DNA of 64,000 nt from contig FSRD01000001.1 in the NCBI GenBank assembly GCA_900129675.1, positions 62,001 through 126,000 of the forward strand, given 5' to 3'. This document shows positions 35,701 to 42,875 of this stretch, piece after piece (the first letter of the stretch is position 1; every line of letters starts with the position of its first letter). A program made the position numbers and the translations under genes. This DNA is from Bradyrhizobium erythrophlei (lineage in GTDB: Bacteria; Pseudomonadota; Alphaproteobacteria; Rhizobiales; Xanthobacteraceae). The notes beneath the pieces are model-generated. The model worked only from the letters and a program-made list of their open reading frames with translations, was not told the DNA's origin and searched no databases.

Positions 35701-37500
35701 GACAGACACATCCCACGCGGATTCGACGAATGCTGACTCGAACACGCCCTTCAATTTCGAAAAGCGTGCCCCCTTCTCGACGATCTCGCTGATCTCGTCG
35801 GGTTGCTCCCAAATGGGATCCTGGAAAGCCGCCCGATCGCATTCGGGCATTGCCGCGGCTCCCTCGACGAACCCGAGGATATCTGTGGCTTGTCCGAACG
35901 TGTCAGGTCGCGACAAATCGAAAAGAGCGCACGCGCGATCCGCCCCCGCAACTGCCTTCGATAGATCGTCGGCCAGCCGGTCTAACGACCTTCTCAGAGT
36001 TTCCATTTCGCCGGGATCGAGCGCGTCCCGACCAACGCCGCGCCAAGGGTGAAGGTGAGGCGGACCGTCCGAAGCGACACGCTCGGCTATCTCCTGGACG
36101 AGTTCTCGCCGTCGCTCGAGTTCGAGCGGGGACCATGATTCCGGCGCCTCCAATTCGTGGCCGGACTGGCCCGCCGTGCCCCACGATCGGATCAAGTTAC
36201 CGAGCAAGCGAAAAGGAGTGAGTTCGCTCGGATCGTGGGCCGCATGCATCATCCCCGCGTGCTCGTTGAGCCGATCGCGAATGTCGGTCAGTCTCTGCAC
36301 GAGGGTAGCTTCTCCGCGAGGCTGAGGTGCTGACATCGACCGCGTACGCTTCAGTTCCTCCAGAAGCACCCGTTTGTTGGCCTTGCTGGAGTGAAGTTCC
36401 AAAGCGAGCGAGCCCAAACCAACATCTCGCAGCCGCCGGTGGACGACGTCGAGCGCGGCCATCTTTTCAGCGACGAAAAGCACCGTTTGGCCCTGAGCGG
36501 CCGCGGACGCGATGATGTTCGTGATCGTCTGCGATTTGCCAGTACCTGGTGGCCCCTTGATAACAAGGTGCCGTCCTCGTGCAACCTCTTCGATCGCAAC
36601 GGTCTGCGACGCGTCGGCGTCGACGACGTGGTTCATCGCCGCCGGCTGAATGACCGCATCGATATTGCCGTCATCGGAAACGATGGGTTCTGGTGTATCG
36701 AAGCCGTCCTGCAGCAGGCCCCGAATGAGGGCATTCAGGTCGAGGCTTCCGTCGGCCGGCCAGTTCTCCGGGTCGAGATCCCGATACATCAAGAACTTCG
36801 AAAACGAGAAGAAGCCAAGGACCATCGCATCCGGCCTTACTTCCCAACGCGACTTTCGCGACACGGTCTCAGCTATGCCCGACATATAGGCCGCGATATC
36901 GGCGTCGTCTTCGTCTCCGAAATCCTCGATCTTCAGACCGAACTCGCCGTCCATCTTCGCCTGTAGAGAGAGATTCGGTGACGGAGGTTCTGATCGGGAC
37001 ACCAGATGGAAGCGATCGGCCGCACTGCTCCGCTCAAGTCGTACGGGCAGCAGCACGAGTGGCGCAAAGCGCTCGGTATCGGATTTATCGTCCTCGAACC
37101 ATTTTAGCAGGCCGAAGGCCAGATAGAGGATGTTGACGCCCTGCTCTTCCTCCAGCGTCTTCGCGTCGTACCAAATGTCCAAGAGGCGTTTTTGCAATCC
37201 CTCAGCCGACAGCTTGGTTTGGAGCCTTGTTTCCGTTTGCCGCGATCGCGCCCCCCCGTTGACCTCCTTGGGTGCGCCTTCAGCCGCTGGAGGTGGTTTA
37301 TCTTCCTCAGTGTGGACGAAGGTACAGCGCTTCGCTTGACCAAGCAGGTCGAAAACCTCTGTCGACTTGCAATCCACGATCTCGATCGCGCGGATGTTCT
37401 TCGTCCGCAGGGGAATGTTTATCAGCCGGTTGCGCGTACCGAGGTCGAGTAGAGCTCGCCGGTCCGCCAAAAGCCTGTCTCGTATCGATGTTCCCGCCAA
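32779..37500 (-). CDS. SF1 helicase with Vsr/MTES_1575-type nuclease and DUF3320
   Basis: 1573 residues from a TTG at 37,498-37,500 preceded by GGGCGGGGG. N-terminal DUF4011-like part: DLGTRNRLINIPLRTKNIR; Walker A KGPPGTGKSQTIT (residues 316-323); DEAD-type box FDLLVVDEASQIEPVDAL; motif WHYRSKHQSLI; RDVIFISLGYG and NVLISRAKLRCEV (motifs V-VI) as in Upf1/Dna2-like SF1 helicases. Around 1285 comes a Vsr-like endonuclease: LGIECDGAQYHSSRSARDRD and HRIWSTDW. The tail carries a DUF3320-type domain. Proteins with this order occur in phage-defence islands. It is first in the operon with the effector and pAgo. Roles may include clearing or cutting invading DNA, alone or with the pAgo module. Confidence 0.88.
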   Translation of the reverse strand: MAGTSIRDRLLADRRALLDLGTRNRLINIPLRTKNIRAIEIVDCKSTEVFDLLGQAKRCTFVHTEEDKPPPAAEGAPKEVNGGARSRQTETRLQTKLSAEGLQKRLLDIWYDAKTLEEEQGVNILYLAFGLLKWFEDDKSDTERFAPLVLLPVRLERSSAADRFHLVSRSEPPSPNLSLQAKMDGEFGLKIEDFGDEDDADIAAYMSGIAETVSRKSRWEVRPDAMVLGFFSFSKFLMYRDLDPENWPADGSLDLNALIRGLLQDGFDTPEPIVSDDGNIDAVIQPAAMNHVVDADASQTVAIEEVARGRHLVIKGPPGTGKSQTITNIIASAAAQGQTVLFVAEKMAALDVVHRRLRDVGLGSLALELHSSKANKRVLLEELKRTRSMSAPQPRGEATLVQRLTDIRDRLNEHAGMMHAAHDPSELTPFRLLGNLIRSWGTAGQSGHELEAPESWSPLELERRRELVQEIAERVASDGPPHLHPWRGVGRDALDPGEMETLRRSLDRLADDLSKAVAGADRACALFDLSRPDTFGQATDILGFVEGAAAMPECDRAAFQDPIWEQPDEISEIVEKGARFSKLKGVFESAFVESAWDVSVSECRDVIANKGRSWLRIFSLRYRAQTATLASYLKVPMPKTVDQRLLLLNGLIAAQTARRSFEGVQTAGRSAFGGSWRKERSDWERLESLSSWWDSFPKEVAGEGTRDRLARVVLSADDRKSLGDFRTALDAVKTGVDQLFDFLRLDPGRIPVQVGPEMLFAEISAKISEWRRSPERITRWVAFMDRIRTAEDDGLGTLVGRLLDGSLSGDALLETFDRAYFEAMRSVIFVAHPELKKFDGDSHGRNVESFRKLDQERMKLARDQIAHEHASRLPRNMGGIGPLGVLNGEVAKKRNHLPIRQLLERAGPVIQQIKPIFLMSPLSVAQFLKPGAVSFDLLVVDEASQIEPVDALGAVARCRQMVVVGDERQLPPTRFFAKLTGNDDDRDEDDEVTFQAKDAESILDLCLAKGLPHRMLNWHYRSKHQSLIAVSNKQFYDNRLFIVPSPYDAVAGMGLKFNYLPDAHYDRGNTRTNPKEARIVAEAVMRHAREAPDRTLGVATFSVAQRQAIQNELELLRKQSPETEEFFSRGSTEPFFVKNLENIQGDERDVIFISLGYGRTKEGYFAMSFGPLNSDGGERRLNVLISRAKLRCEVFSSITGDDIDLSRSKGRGVAALKLFLSFAQNGRLGIAEETGRDPDSVFEEQVASRLTALGHDVKTQIGTAGFFIDLAVADPEKPGRFVLGIECDGAQYHSSRSARDRDRLRQNILEAHGWVLHRIWSTDWFLRPEEETTKVVKAIEAAKAQWREMDERAEDSVSAVPIRFSAHEEVGAEVVVAEIGTESEATTHYEEAKLSVRRQVEPHETPLPEMMKHVVQIVTVEGPVHESEIVVRIRSAWGLSRAGNRIRDAVQAAIKAAKRKGEISGGPFYFVPGQQVIVRNRGEVESSTLRRPEILPPEEVKVAIAQVVEQNYGAERDQLAQAVARLFGFGATSAQLREVVEGSLTGLLESGQLRLDGRLIAQAQEASVGATGS

Positions 37501-37524
37501 TATGGCCCCCGCCCTAAACCAACG

Positions 37525-37552
37525 ATTGTAGGACTGGTTGACACCCGGTCAA
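37525..37552 (-). promoter_or_regulatory. Promoter of the helicase-effector-Argonaute operon
   Basis: On the minus strand TTGACC (37,547-37,552) and TACAAT (37,525-37,530) are separated by 16 bp. Transcription would begin near 37,518, giving an 18-base leader with a GGGCGGGGG Shine-Dalgarno-like run before the TTG start. Confidence 0.65.
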
Positions 37553-37731
37553 GCTGATCCGCCCTCAGGCTGTTCGCTCCAATGGGGCAAAGCAGTCTCT
37601 TTCGACGGACTAGCCACATGTTTCGGCGCTCGTCGATTGGCTTCTGGGCTAAGTCCCCGAGATTAGCAGCCCCGCAAGCATCAGGCGGACACTGGCGGAG
37701 AGGGATTGGCTTCGTACCCTTTGCCGCCTAC

Positions 37732-38229
37732 TTACGAATATTGTTCTTTGCGCTTTGCAAGCGCCTTCTGCAGTTTGACGTCTTGCGCTCGCTGATCGTC
37801 GCGCCAGGCGTGAACCGTTTTCAGATCGCCGCATTCGGCTTTTCGCTTCGCTCGGATCAAAATCAGGGCAAGCCGCCAAATTTGCTTGCTCGACAATTTT
37901 TGGACGATCTCCGATTGCTCTTCAGAAATAAATTTCGGTCCGTACCGCGACGAGACGTCCTTTTTGGTTGAGTGTCCAAAGACAACAAGCCGCGAGCGCT
38001 CGCTGAGACCTTCGAGGTCATCCAGGAACCCCTTGAAGGTATGCCTGCCTGAATAATTGACGAGACCTGCGCGGTCCATCTCCAGCTTCTCGATGCCGTA
38101 GGTGAGAGCCTTGGTCAGAACGTGGCTCCACTTAATCTCGCCGGTGTTCTTGACGTAGACTTTCCAGTCCGGAAACAGCCATTGCTCATGGGCTTCGATT
38201 TCGAAGCGGCCACCGTCAAACGGCGCATG
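37732..38229 (-). pseudogene. Tyrosine recombinase (integrase), C-terminal fragment
   Basis: The frame KVYVKNTGEIKWSHVLTKAL, GLVNYSGRHTFKGFLDDLEG, LSERSRLVVFGHSTKKDVSS, RYGPKF keeps R-H-T (RHTF), the second box GHST and the tyrosine RYG, i.e. the catalytic C-terminal box of tyrosine recombinases. A TGA precedes the readable frame at 38,230-38,232 and no start exists, so the N-terminal 300 residues are missing. It stands between the defence operon and tRNA-Val(GAC), as expected for a decayed island integrase. Confidence 0.75.
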
Positions 38230-38462
38230 TCACCCGCTTTAATCGGCAAGACGGTTTACCCGCGCCTGGCGCCGAAGTCGAAGCCGGACAACCGGCTCTG
38301 ACAAAGTCTTCCCCCGGCAAAAGAGCGGGTACACGCGACAGATAGTGAGCGGTTCAGATCTCGTCACCTTCCGCGCCAGACATGCCTAACGCGAGCCTGC
38401 CCGGCCGGATCTCAGTGCGCTCTCGCAACGCCCTGCTCAGGACACAACAAGCAAGCTGCCGA

Positions 38463-39218
38463 CTACTCTTCGGCTCCAATCGGAATGATGCGATCGCGCG
38501 CGTCAGGCCGTCCTGATGCGATCAGTTTCTCGACGTCGGCCCGCCAATGAGGGGCGTAGACGAGCACAAAATCATAGAAGTAAGCAGCGACCAGGACGTT
38601 GCGCAGGAATTCCTTGCGCTGTCGCATGAACGAGGTGGGCGCCCCGGTAAAGCGGGTGGCATCCATGACGACGACGCGGCGGGCCTCGGGAAGCATGATG
38701 GCCAGGGCAGGCTTGGTCTGCCAATCGTAATATGTCGAGGAGTCCATCACCTCGAAGGGAAAGACCTTCATGTCATCCGCGATGGCGATGTCTTGCGCCT
38801 CGAGCTCGGCCTTCGCCAGTTCCTCGAGCGATATATCGGGTGTCTTCGGCCGATTGCGTTTTACCGCCTTCTTGCTCTTGTCGAGTTCATGCACGAGTTG
38901 CTCGACCGTCAAGTCGCCAGCCGCCAGGTCGTCCAACAGCTGCCGTCGCCGTTCCGGCTCGCGCGCGGCGATGCGGGCAATGCGTTCCACTGCGGCGACC
39001 GGCATGCGCTTGCCGGGCGGAAGTTCGGTGATCCCCTCCTCCTCCAGGAACTGGGCGGCCGCGATGTAGCGGCGCAGGCTGTTGTCGCTGAGGTGCGTCT
39101 CTTCCGATAACCTCGCGATGTAATAGCGACGTTGGCCACGCCCGAGTGTCTCATAGGGCCGCAGGTGCGGCCGGATGTAGGCGAGCCAGTTCGACGCGAT
39201 TTTTGAGGGGGCGCCCAT
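38463..39218 (-). CDS. Hypothetical protein with ParB-like HTH features
   Basis: 251 residues from the ATG at 39,216-39,218 (MGAPSKIASNWLAYIRPHLR); a GTG nine codons earlier is possible. LSEETHLSDNSLRRYIAAAQ looks like a helix-turn-helix and is followed by ELPPGKRMPVAAVERIARIA and a helical linker. The C-terminal half (MKVFPFEVMDSSTYYDWQTK, PEARRVVVMDATRFTGAPTS) is not recognised. It reads toward the integrase remnant and sits next to tRNA-Val, so it probably belongs to the island. DNA-binding is suggested; nothing else can be said. Confidence 0.6.
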   Translation of the reverse strand: MGAPSKIASNWLAYIRPHLRPYETLGRGQRRYYIARLSEETHLSDNSLRRYIAAAQFLEEEGITELPPGKRMPVAAVERIARIAAREPERRRQLLDDLAAGDLTVEQLVHELDKSKKAVKRNRPKTPDISLEELAKAELEAQDIAIADDMKVFPFEVMDSSTYYDWQTKPALAIMLPEARRVVVMDATRFTGAPTSFMRQRKEFLRNVLVAAYFYDFVLVYAPHWRADVEKLIASGRPDARDRIIPIGAEE

Positions 39219-39591
39219 GATGCTTGCGAATCCTATTCGAGGCACCGTAACCTGCCAGTGCTGTGGCTTGCAATTTGCAATCGGCGCGGTATGGTTGAGG
39301 AAGCTGCGGCCTATGGCATCGTGGCGGCGGCTTGGGATGGATCTGCGATGACGGATGGGATGACCGATCAGAAGGAGCTTGCGTCCACTCGCGTTACCTT
39401 CGGAGTAACGTGGGGGGAGCAGGGCTTTGCTTCGGAATCCGCCTCGAAACGTGCGATGTCCAAGGCCCAGCGCCGGACGTCATTCGCAAAGCCTATGGAC
39501 GGCTTGCATCAATCCGACTGGCTTCGTGGAAAGTTCGTGGAAATCATCTTCTCGCGGACCACGGCCGCGATGGCTAAGTCGTTGAAGAAGA
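39219..39591. other. Intergenic stretch next to tRNA-Val
   Basis: No gene is supported. It is the side of the tRNA 3' end where an attachment-site junction would lie; a duplicated copy of the tRNA 3' end was not seen elsewhere in the window. Confidence 0.45.
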
Positions 39592-39666
39592 TGGTGGGCG
39601 CGACAGGGATCGAACCTGTGACCCCTACCATGTCAAGGTAGTGCTCTCCCGCTGAGCTACGCGCCC
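39592..39666 (-). tRNA. tRNA-Val(GAC)
   Basis: The minus strand reads GGGCGCGTAGCTCAGCGGGA for the acceptor, D arm start, then anticodon stem CTACC with loop TTGACAT and anticodon GAC, T-arm GGTTCGATCC and acceptor CGCGCCC followed by discriminator A and an encoded CCA. All four stems pair. The 3' end faces the accessory region to the left, a common integration site for tyrosine-recombinase elements. Confidence 0.95.
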
Positions 39667-39767
39667 TAAGTCGTATTGGGTGGGGTCCGTATATCGGCTC
39701 CAAAGCGGGCAGGCAAGGACACCTGAGAGCTATTTGGAGCCTTTAATTGATGCTTTTGGGGGTCGAA

Positions 39768-40127
39768 TCAGGCCGCCAGCATCTTGTTCACTTCGTTGAC
39801 CAATTCGCGCAGGTGGACCGGCTTTGCGAGCACCTTGGCGTTTTTCGGCGCCTCCGAATCGGAATTGAGCGCCACCGCGGCAAATCCGGTGATGAACATG
39901 ATCTTGATGTCGGGATCGAGTTCCGAGGCGCGGCGCGCCAGCTCGATGCCGTCCATCTCGGGCATCACGATATCGGTGAGCAGCATCTCGAACGGTTCCT
40001 CGCGCAGCCGCTGATAGGCCGACATGCCATTGTCATGGGGCGAGACCTGAAATCCGGCGTTTTCCAGCGCCTTGACCAGGAAGCGGCGCATGTCGTTGTC
40101 GTCTTCGGCGAGGAGGATTTTGTGCAT
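39768..40127 (-). CDS. cpdR: CpdR-type single-domain response regulator
   Basis: 119 residues from the ATG at 40,125-40,127 (MHKILLAEDDNDMRRFLVK). A receiver domain only: acidic pocket EDDND (residues 8-12), phosphoacceptor Asp52 in LLTDIVMPEMDG, Thr in MFITGFAA and Lys in LAKPVHLREL. There is no output domain. CpdR receives phosphate through ChpT and, when unphosphorylated, delivers substrates to ClpXP to control the cell cycle. The sequence and its position next to N-formylglutamate amidohydrolase agree with cpdR in Bradyrhizobium. The upstream in-frame ATG at 40,170 is not conserved in this family. Confidence 0.88.
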   Translation of the reverse strand: MHKILLAEDDNDMRRFLVKALENAGFQVSPHDNGMSAYQRLREEPFEMLLTDIVMPEMDGIELARRASELDPDIKIMFITGFAAVALNSDSEAPKNAKVLAKPVHLRELVNEVNKMLAA

Positions 40128-40440
40128 GGGGTTTGTTCGTCGAATCCGGCTGATGAAATTGGCTCCGCACACTAAGCCCGATAGAGGGTAAATTTCGGGT
40201 GAAAGGTGGTGGCGTTAGGTCGGTGGCCTGCTCAGCTATTTCTGTACCGGAATCCGCCCCAAAGCAATCAAGACGGGCGTTTCGGCGCATTAAGACATGT
40301 TCCAGCACGTTTGCGACGTTTTTCACTTGGCAGATTGGTTGTGATTACCGACAATGTCTCTCATAAAACCTCCGATTTTCTGGCAGAATCGCAAAATCGA
40401 TTTGACTCAGGAAGCGCGGATCAAGGGACGGCGCCCGACA
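40128..40440. other. Divergent promoter region of cpdR and the amidohydrolase gene
   Basis: 313 bp without a gene. The region near 40,340-40,440 is AT-richer, and an in-frame ATG at 40,354 precedes the chosen start of the amidohydrolase. Confidence 0.45.
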
Positions 40441-41328
40441 ATGACCGAGTTTGATGGCGAATTGTCGCCTCCGTTCGAGATCGTGGAGCCGGCCGACTGG
40501 CGGGCGCCGATCATCTTCAATTCTCCCCATTCCGGTTCGGTCTATCCGAGTGACTTCCTCGACGCGTCGCGGATCGATCTGCTGTCGCTGCGCCGCTCCG
40601 AGGATTCGTTCATGGACGAATTGATCGCCGGTTTGAGCGATCGCGGATTCCCGACTGTCCGGGTCAATTTCCCCCGCTCCTATGTCGACGTGAACCGCGA
40701 GCCCTATGAGCTCGATCCGCGGATGTTCCTGGGGAGGCTGCCGAGCTTTGCCAATACGCGCTCGATGCGGGTCGCCGGCGGGCTCGGCACCATTCCGCGC
40801 GTGGTCGGCGACGGTCAGGAGATCTATCGCGAACGGCTCAGCGTCGACGAGGCGCTGGGACGGATCGAGGCGCTCTACAAGCCGTATCACCGCGCGCTGC
40901 GGCGGCTGATCAACAAGGCGCACCAGGCCTTCGGCACCGTGATCGTGGTGGATTGCCATTCGATGCCGTCGGTCGGCGTGTCGCGAGACGAGCCGCGGCG
41001 GCCCGATATCGTGATCGGCGACCGCTACGGCACCAGTTGCGCGGGCCTGCTTCCCGATACCGTCGAGGAGATCTTGAGCGGGCTCGGTTATTCGATCGGA
41101 CGCAACAAACCCTATGCCGGCGGCTTCATCACCGAACACTACGGCAACCCCGCCAGCGGATTGCATACCGTGCAGCTCGAACTCAACCGCGCAATCTATA
41201 TGGACGAGCGGCGGCGCGAACGCGGGCCGCGGTTCGCGCAAGTCGTCGCCGATTTCGCCACGCTGGCCGATGCGCTGGCGCAGGTCCCGCTCGGCGATCT
41301 CGGCCCGTTCCAGGCCGCGGCGGAGTAG
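40441..41328 (+). CDS. N-formylglutamate amidohydrolase family protein
   Basis: 295 residues from the ATG at 40,441 (MTEFDGELSPPFEIVEPAD). The zinc-hydrolase pattern of the FGase family is present: IFNSPHSGSVYP (metal His and Asp region), RRSEDSFMDELI, RSYVDVNREPYELDP, VVDCHSMPS, GGFITEHYGNPASGLHTVQLE. It hydrolyses N-formylglutamate or a related N-formyl amino acid to formate and the free amino acid, the last step of one histidine-degradation route, though many rhizobial members have unproven substrates. It is divergent from cpdR, an arrangement kept in related genomes. Confidence 0.85.
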   Translation: MTEFDGELSPPFEIVEPADWRAPIIFNSPHSGSVYPSDFLDASRIDLLSLRRSEDSFMDELIAGLSDRGFPTVRVNFPRSYVDVNREPYELDPRMFLGRLPSFANTRSMRVAGGLGTIPRVVGDGQEIYRERLSVDEALGRIEALYKPYHRALRRLINKAHQAFGTVIVVDCHSMPSVGVSRDEPRRPDIVIGDRYGTSCAGLLPDTVEEILSGLGYSIGRNKPYAGGFITEHYGNPASGLHTVQLELNRAIYMDERRRERGPRFAQVVADFATLADALAQVPLGDLGPFQAAAE

Positions 41329-41341
41329 GACTCTTCCTCTT

Positions 41342-41524
41342 CGTCATTCCGGGATGCGCCCCCCGAACTCGGGTTTACCCGAGTTCGGCAAATGTAGTTA
41401 GCCAAGTCGGCAACATCCGACTTGGATGGCGCAGGCCCGGAATCCATACTCACGATCGTGGTTATGGATTCTTTGATGTGCAATCGCACATCAAAGCTCG
41501 CGCTTCGCGCGCCCCGGAATGACG
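41342..41524. repeat. Compound palindromic intergenic repeat
   Basis: CGTCATTCCGGG (41,342-41,353) and CCCGGAATGACG (41,513-41,524) are perfect inverted ends. Between them are several nested palindromes: CCGAACTCGGG...CCCGAGTTCGG, CCAAGTCGG...CCGACTTGG, GAATCCATA...TATGGATTC, and TTTGATGTG...CACATCAAA. This is a dispersed repeat type familiar from Bradyrhizobium intergenic regions. Confidence 0.8.
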
Positions 41525-41540
41525 AGCGGAGTGCCCCCCA

Positions 41541-41632
41541 AAAGAAAAAAGGGCCGCTTGAATGAACAAGCGGCCCAAGTCTAGGGAGGAAACGCCCAAG
41601 GAGGGCAGCGATAGCGCGAGGCGCTACCGCAC
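41541..41632 (-). ncRNA. AbcR/alpha-r15-like small regulatory RNA
   Basis: The predicted transcript runs leftward from about 41,632. It has a stem GGTAGCGC/GCGCTATC, a stem-loop GCCC-TCCTT-GGGC exposing an anti-Shine-Dalgarno loop, a single-stranded TTTCCTCCC stretch, and a perfect 10-bp terminator stem GGGCCGCTTG/CAAGCGGCCC followed by TTTTTTCTTT. CU-rich unpaired CCUCC motifs followed by a Rho-independent terminator are the hallmark of AbcR (alpha-r15) sRNAs, which repress ABC-transporter mRNAs with Hfq in rhizobia. A -10/-35 pair lies correctly upstream. Family assignment is inferred from motif layout. Confidence 0.65.
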
Positions 41633-41638
41633 CGCACC

Positions 41639-41667
41639 AATATGCGACCGCGATGCACAAAACGCAA
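41639..41667 (-). promoter_or_regulatory. Promoter of the sRNA gene
   Basis: On the minus strand TTGCGT (41,662-41,667) and CATATT (41,639-41,644) are spaced by 17 bp, placing the start point near 41,632. Confidence 0.6.
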
Positions 41668-41994
41668 GTCCTTTCGAAACCTTTCCAGTGCAATCTTGAT
41701 GAGACTGGCCGTTAAGCCACAGGTCGGTTAGACTATATTTTCATAAACAAAATCAATATCTTGCACGACCCTATCCGTGAAAACCCGTGTGACGGCGCGG
41801 CCACAAGCGATAAAATCTCGACTTCGTGAATGGCCGTGACATCGAAAATGCATGGCTAAACGAACCCGATTCGAAAGCCGGATATGGCCGATGACGGTAG
41901 GATAACGCTCCGTTAACCGTGCGCGGGTCGCAGGATTGGGATAGGCAATAGCGCTCCGGATTCTCGCTCCGCATCGTACGCCCAAGGAACTGCC
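41668..41994. other. Upstream region of sRNA and hisN-type gene
   Basis: 327 bp without a gene. AT-rich patches near 41,730-41,765 could hold the rightward promoter of the phosphatase gene; no further element was recognised. Confidence 0.45.
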
Positions 41995-42774
41995 GTGACG
42001 GTCATCGATTTTACAGCCTTCATCGGCCGCCTTGCGACCGCTTCCGGCGAAACCATCCTGCCGTTTTTTCGGACATCGCTGTCGATCGACAATAAGAGCG
42101 CCAGCGATTTCGATCCGGTCACCGAGGCCGACCGCGCCGCGGAAGCGGTGATGCGGCGGCTGATCAAGGCCAACTTTCCCCAGCACGGCATCGTCGGCGA
42201 GGAATTCGGCAATGAGCGCGAAGACGCCGAATATGTCTGGGTGCTGGATCCGATCGACGGCACCAAATCCTTCATCGGCGGCTTTCCGATCTGGGGCACG
42301 CTGATCGCGCTGCTGCACAAGGGCACGCCGGTGTTCGGCATGATGCACCAGCCCTTCATCGGCGAACGCTTTTCCGGCGACAGCGGCTCGGCGCATTACT
42401 CCGGACCCTCGGGCGAACGCACACTGGCGGTGCGGCGCTGCGCGGCGCTGAACGAGGCAACCGCCTACACGACGAGCCCGCTGTTGATGAACGCCGCCGA
42501 CCGCCAGGCCTTCGGCCGGGTCGAGGATGCGGTGCGGCTGACGCGCTATGGCGGCGATTGCTATTCCTACTGCATGCTCGCCGCCGGCCATCTCGATCTC
42601 GTGGTCGAGACCGAGCTGAAGCCTTACGACATCGCCGCCCTGATCCCGATCATCACCGGGGCCGGCGGCGTCGTCACCACCTGGGACGGCAAGCCCGCGC
42701 AAAACGGCGGCCGCATCATCGCCGCGGGCGACCCGCGCGTGCATGAAGCGGCGATGAAGCTGCTCAACAGCTAG
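41995..42774 (+). CDS. hisN: Inositol-monophosphatase-family phosphatase, probable histidinol-phosphatase
   Basis: 259 residues from a GTG at 41,995 with AAGGA seven bases before it. The lithium-sensitive phosphatase motifs are present: DPVTEADRAAE, GIVGEEFG, WVLDPIDGTKSFIGG (DPxDGT) and the late KPYDIAALIPIITGAGG with the final metal Asp. Sequence features (SFIGGFPIWGTLIALL, YGGDCYSYCMLAAGHLD) are those of HisN-type histidinol-phosphatases in Alphaproteobacteria rather than SuhB. It would convert histidinol phosphate to histidinol in the cytoplasm. The symbol is assigned on this resemblance; another sugar-phosphate substrate is possible. Confidence 0.8.
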   Translation: MTVIDFTAFIGRLATASGETILPFFRTSLSIDNKSASDFDPVTEADRAAEAVMRRLIKANFPQHGIVGEEFGNEREDAEYVWVLDPIDGTKSFIGGFPIWGTLIALLHKGTPVFGMMHQPFIGERFSGDSGSAHYSGPSGERTLAVRRCAALNEATAYTTSPLLMNAADRQAFGRVEDAVRLTRYGGDCYSYCMLAAGHLDLVVETELKPYDIAALIPIITGAGGVVTTWDGKPAQNGGRIIAAGDPRVHEAAMKLLNS

Positions 42775-42834
42775 AGAGCGTTTTCGAGCGAAGTGGATGC
42801 CGGTTCGCGTTAAGAAAACGCGTCAAACAAGAAT
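42775..42834. repeat. Dispersed intergenic repeat (AGAGCGTTTTCGAGCG type)
   Basis: The sequence AGAGCGTTTTCGAGCGAAG ... AAGAAAACGCGTC recurs in inverse orientation at 51,636-51,745, where it carries an extra insert in the middle. Confidence 0.7.
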
Positions 42835-42875
42835 CTAGAGCTTCGGTTCTGATCCCATCAGAACCGAAGCTCTAG
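42835..42875. terminator. Bidirectional terminator between convergent genes
   Basis: A perfect 19-bp stem (42,835-42,853 with 42,857-42,875) around CCC. The stop codon of the leftward gene (TAG at 42,872-42,874) lies inside the stem. Confidence 0.7.

Noticed and set aside
39258..39641. Plus-strand frame running across tRNA-Val
   Set aside because: It ends inside the tRNA gene and has no conserved residues.
41728..42744. 338-codon open frame antisense to the phosphatase gene
   Set aside because: The plus-strand phosphatase has all catalytic motifs; the antisense frame has none.
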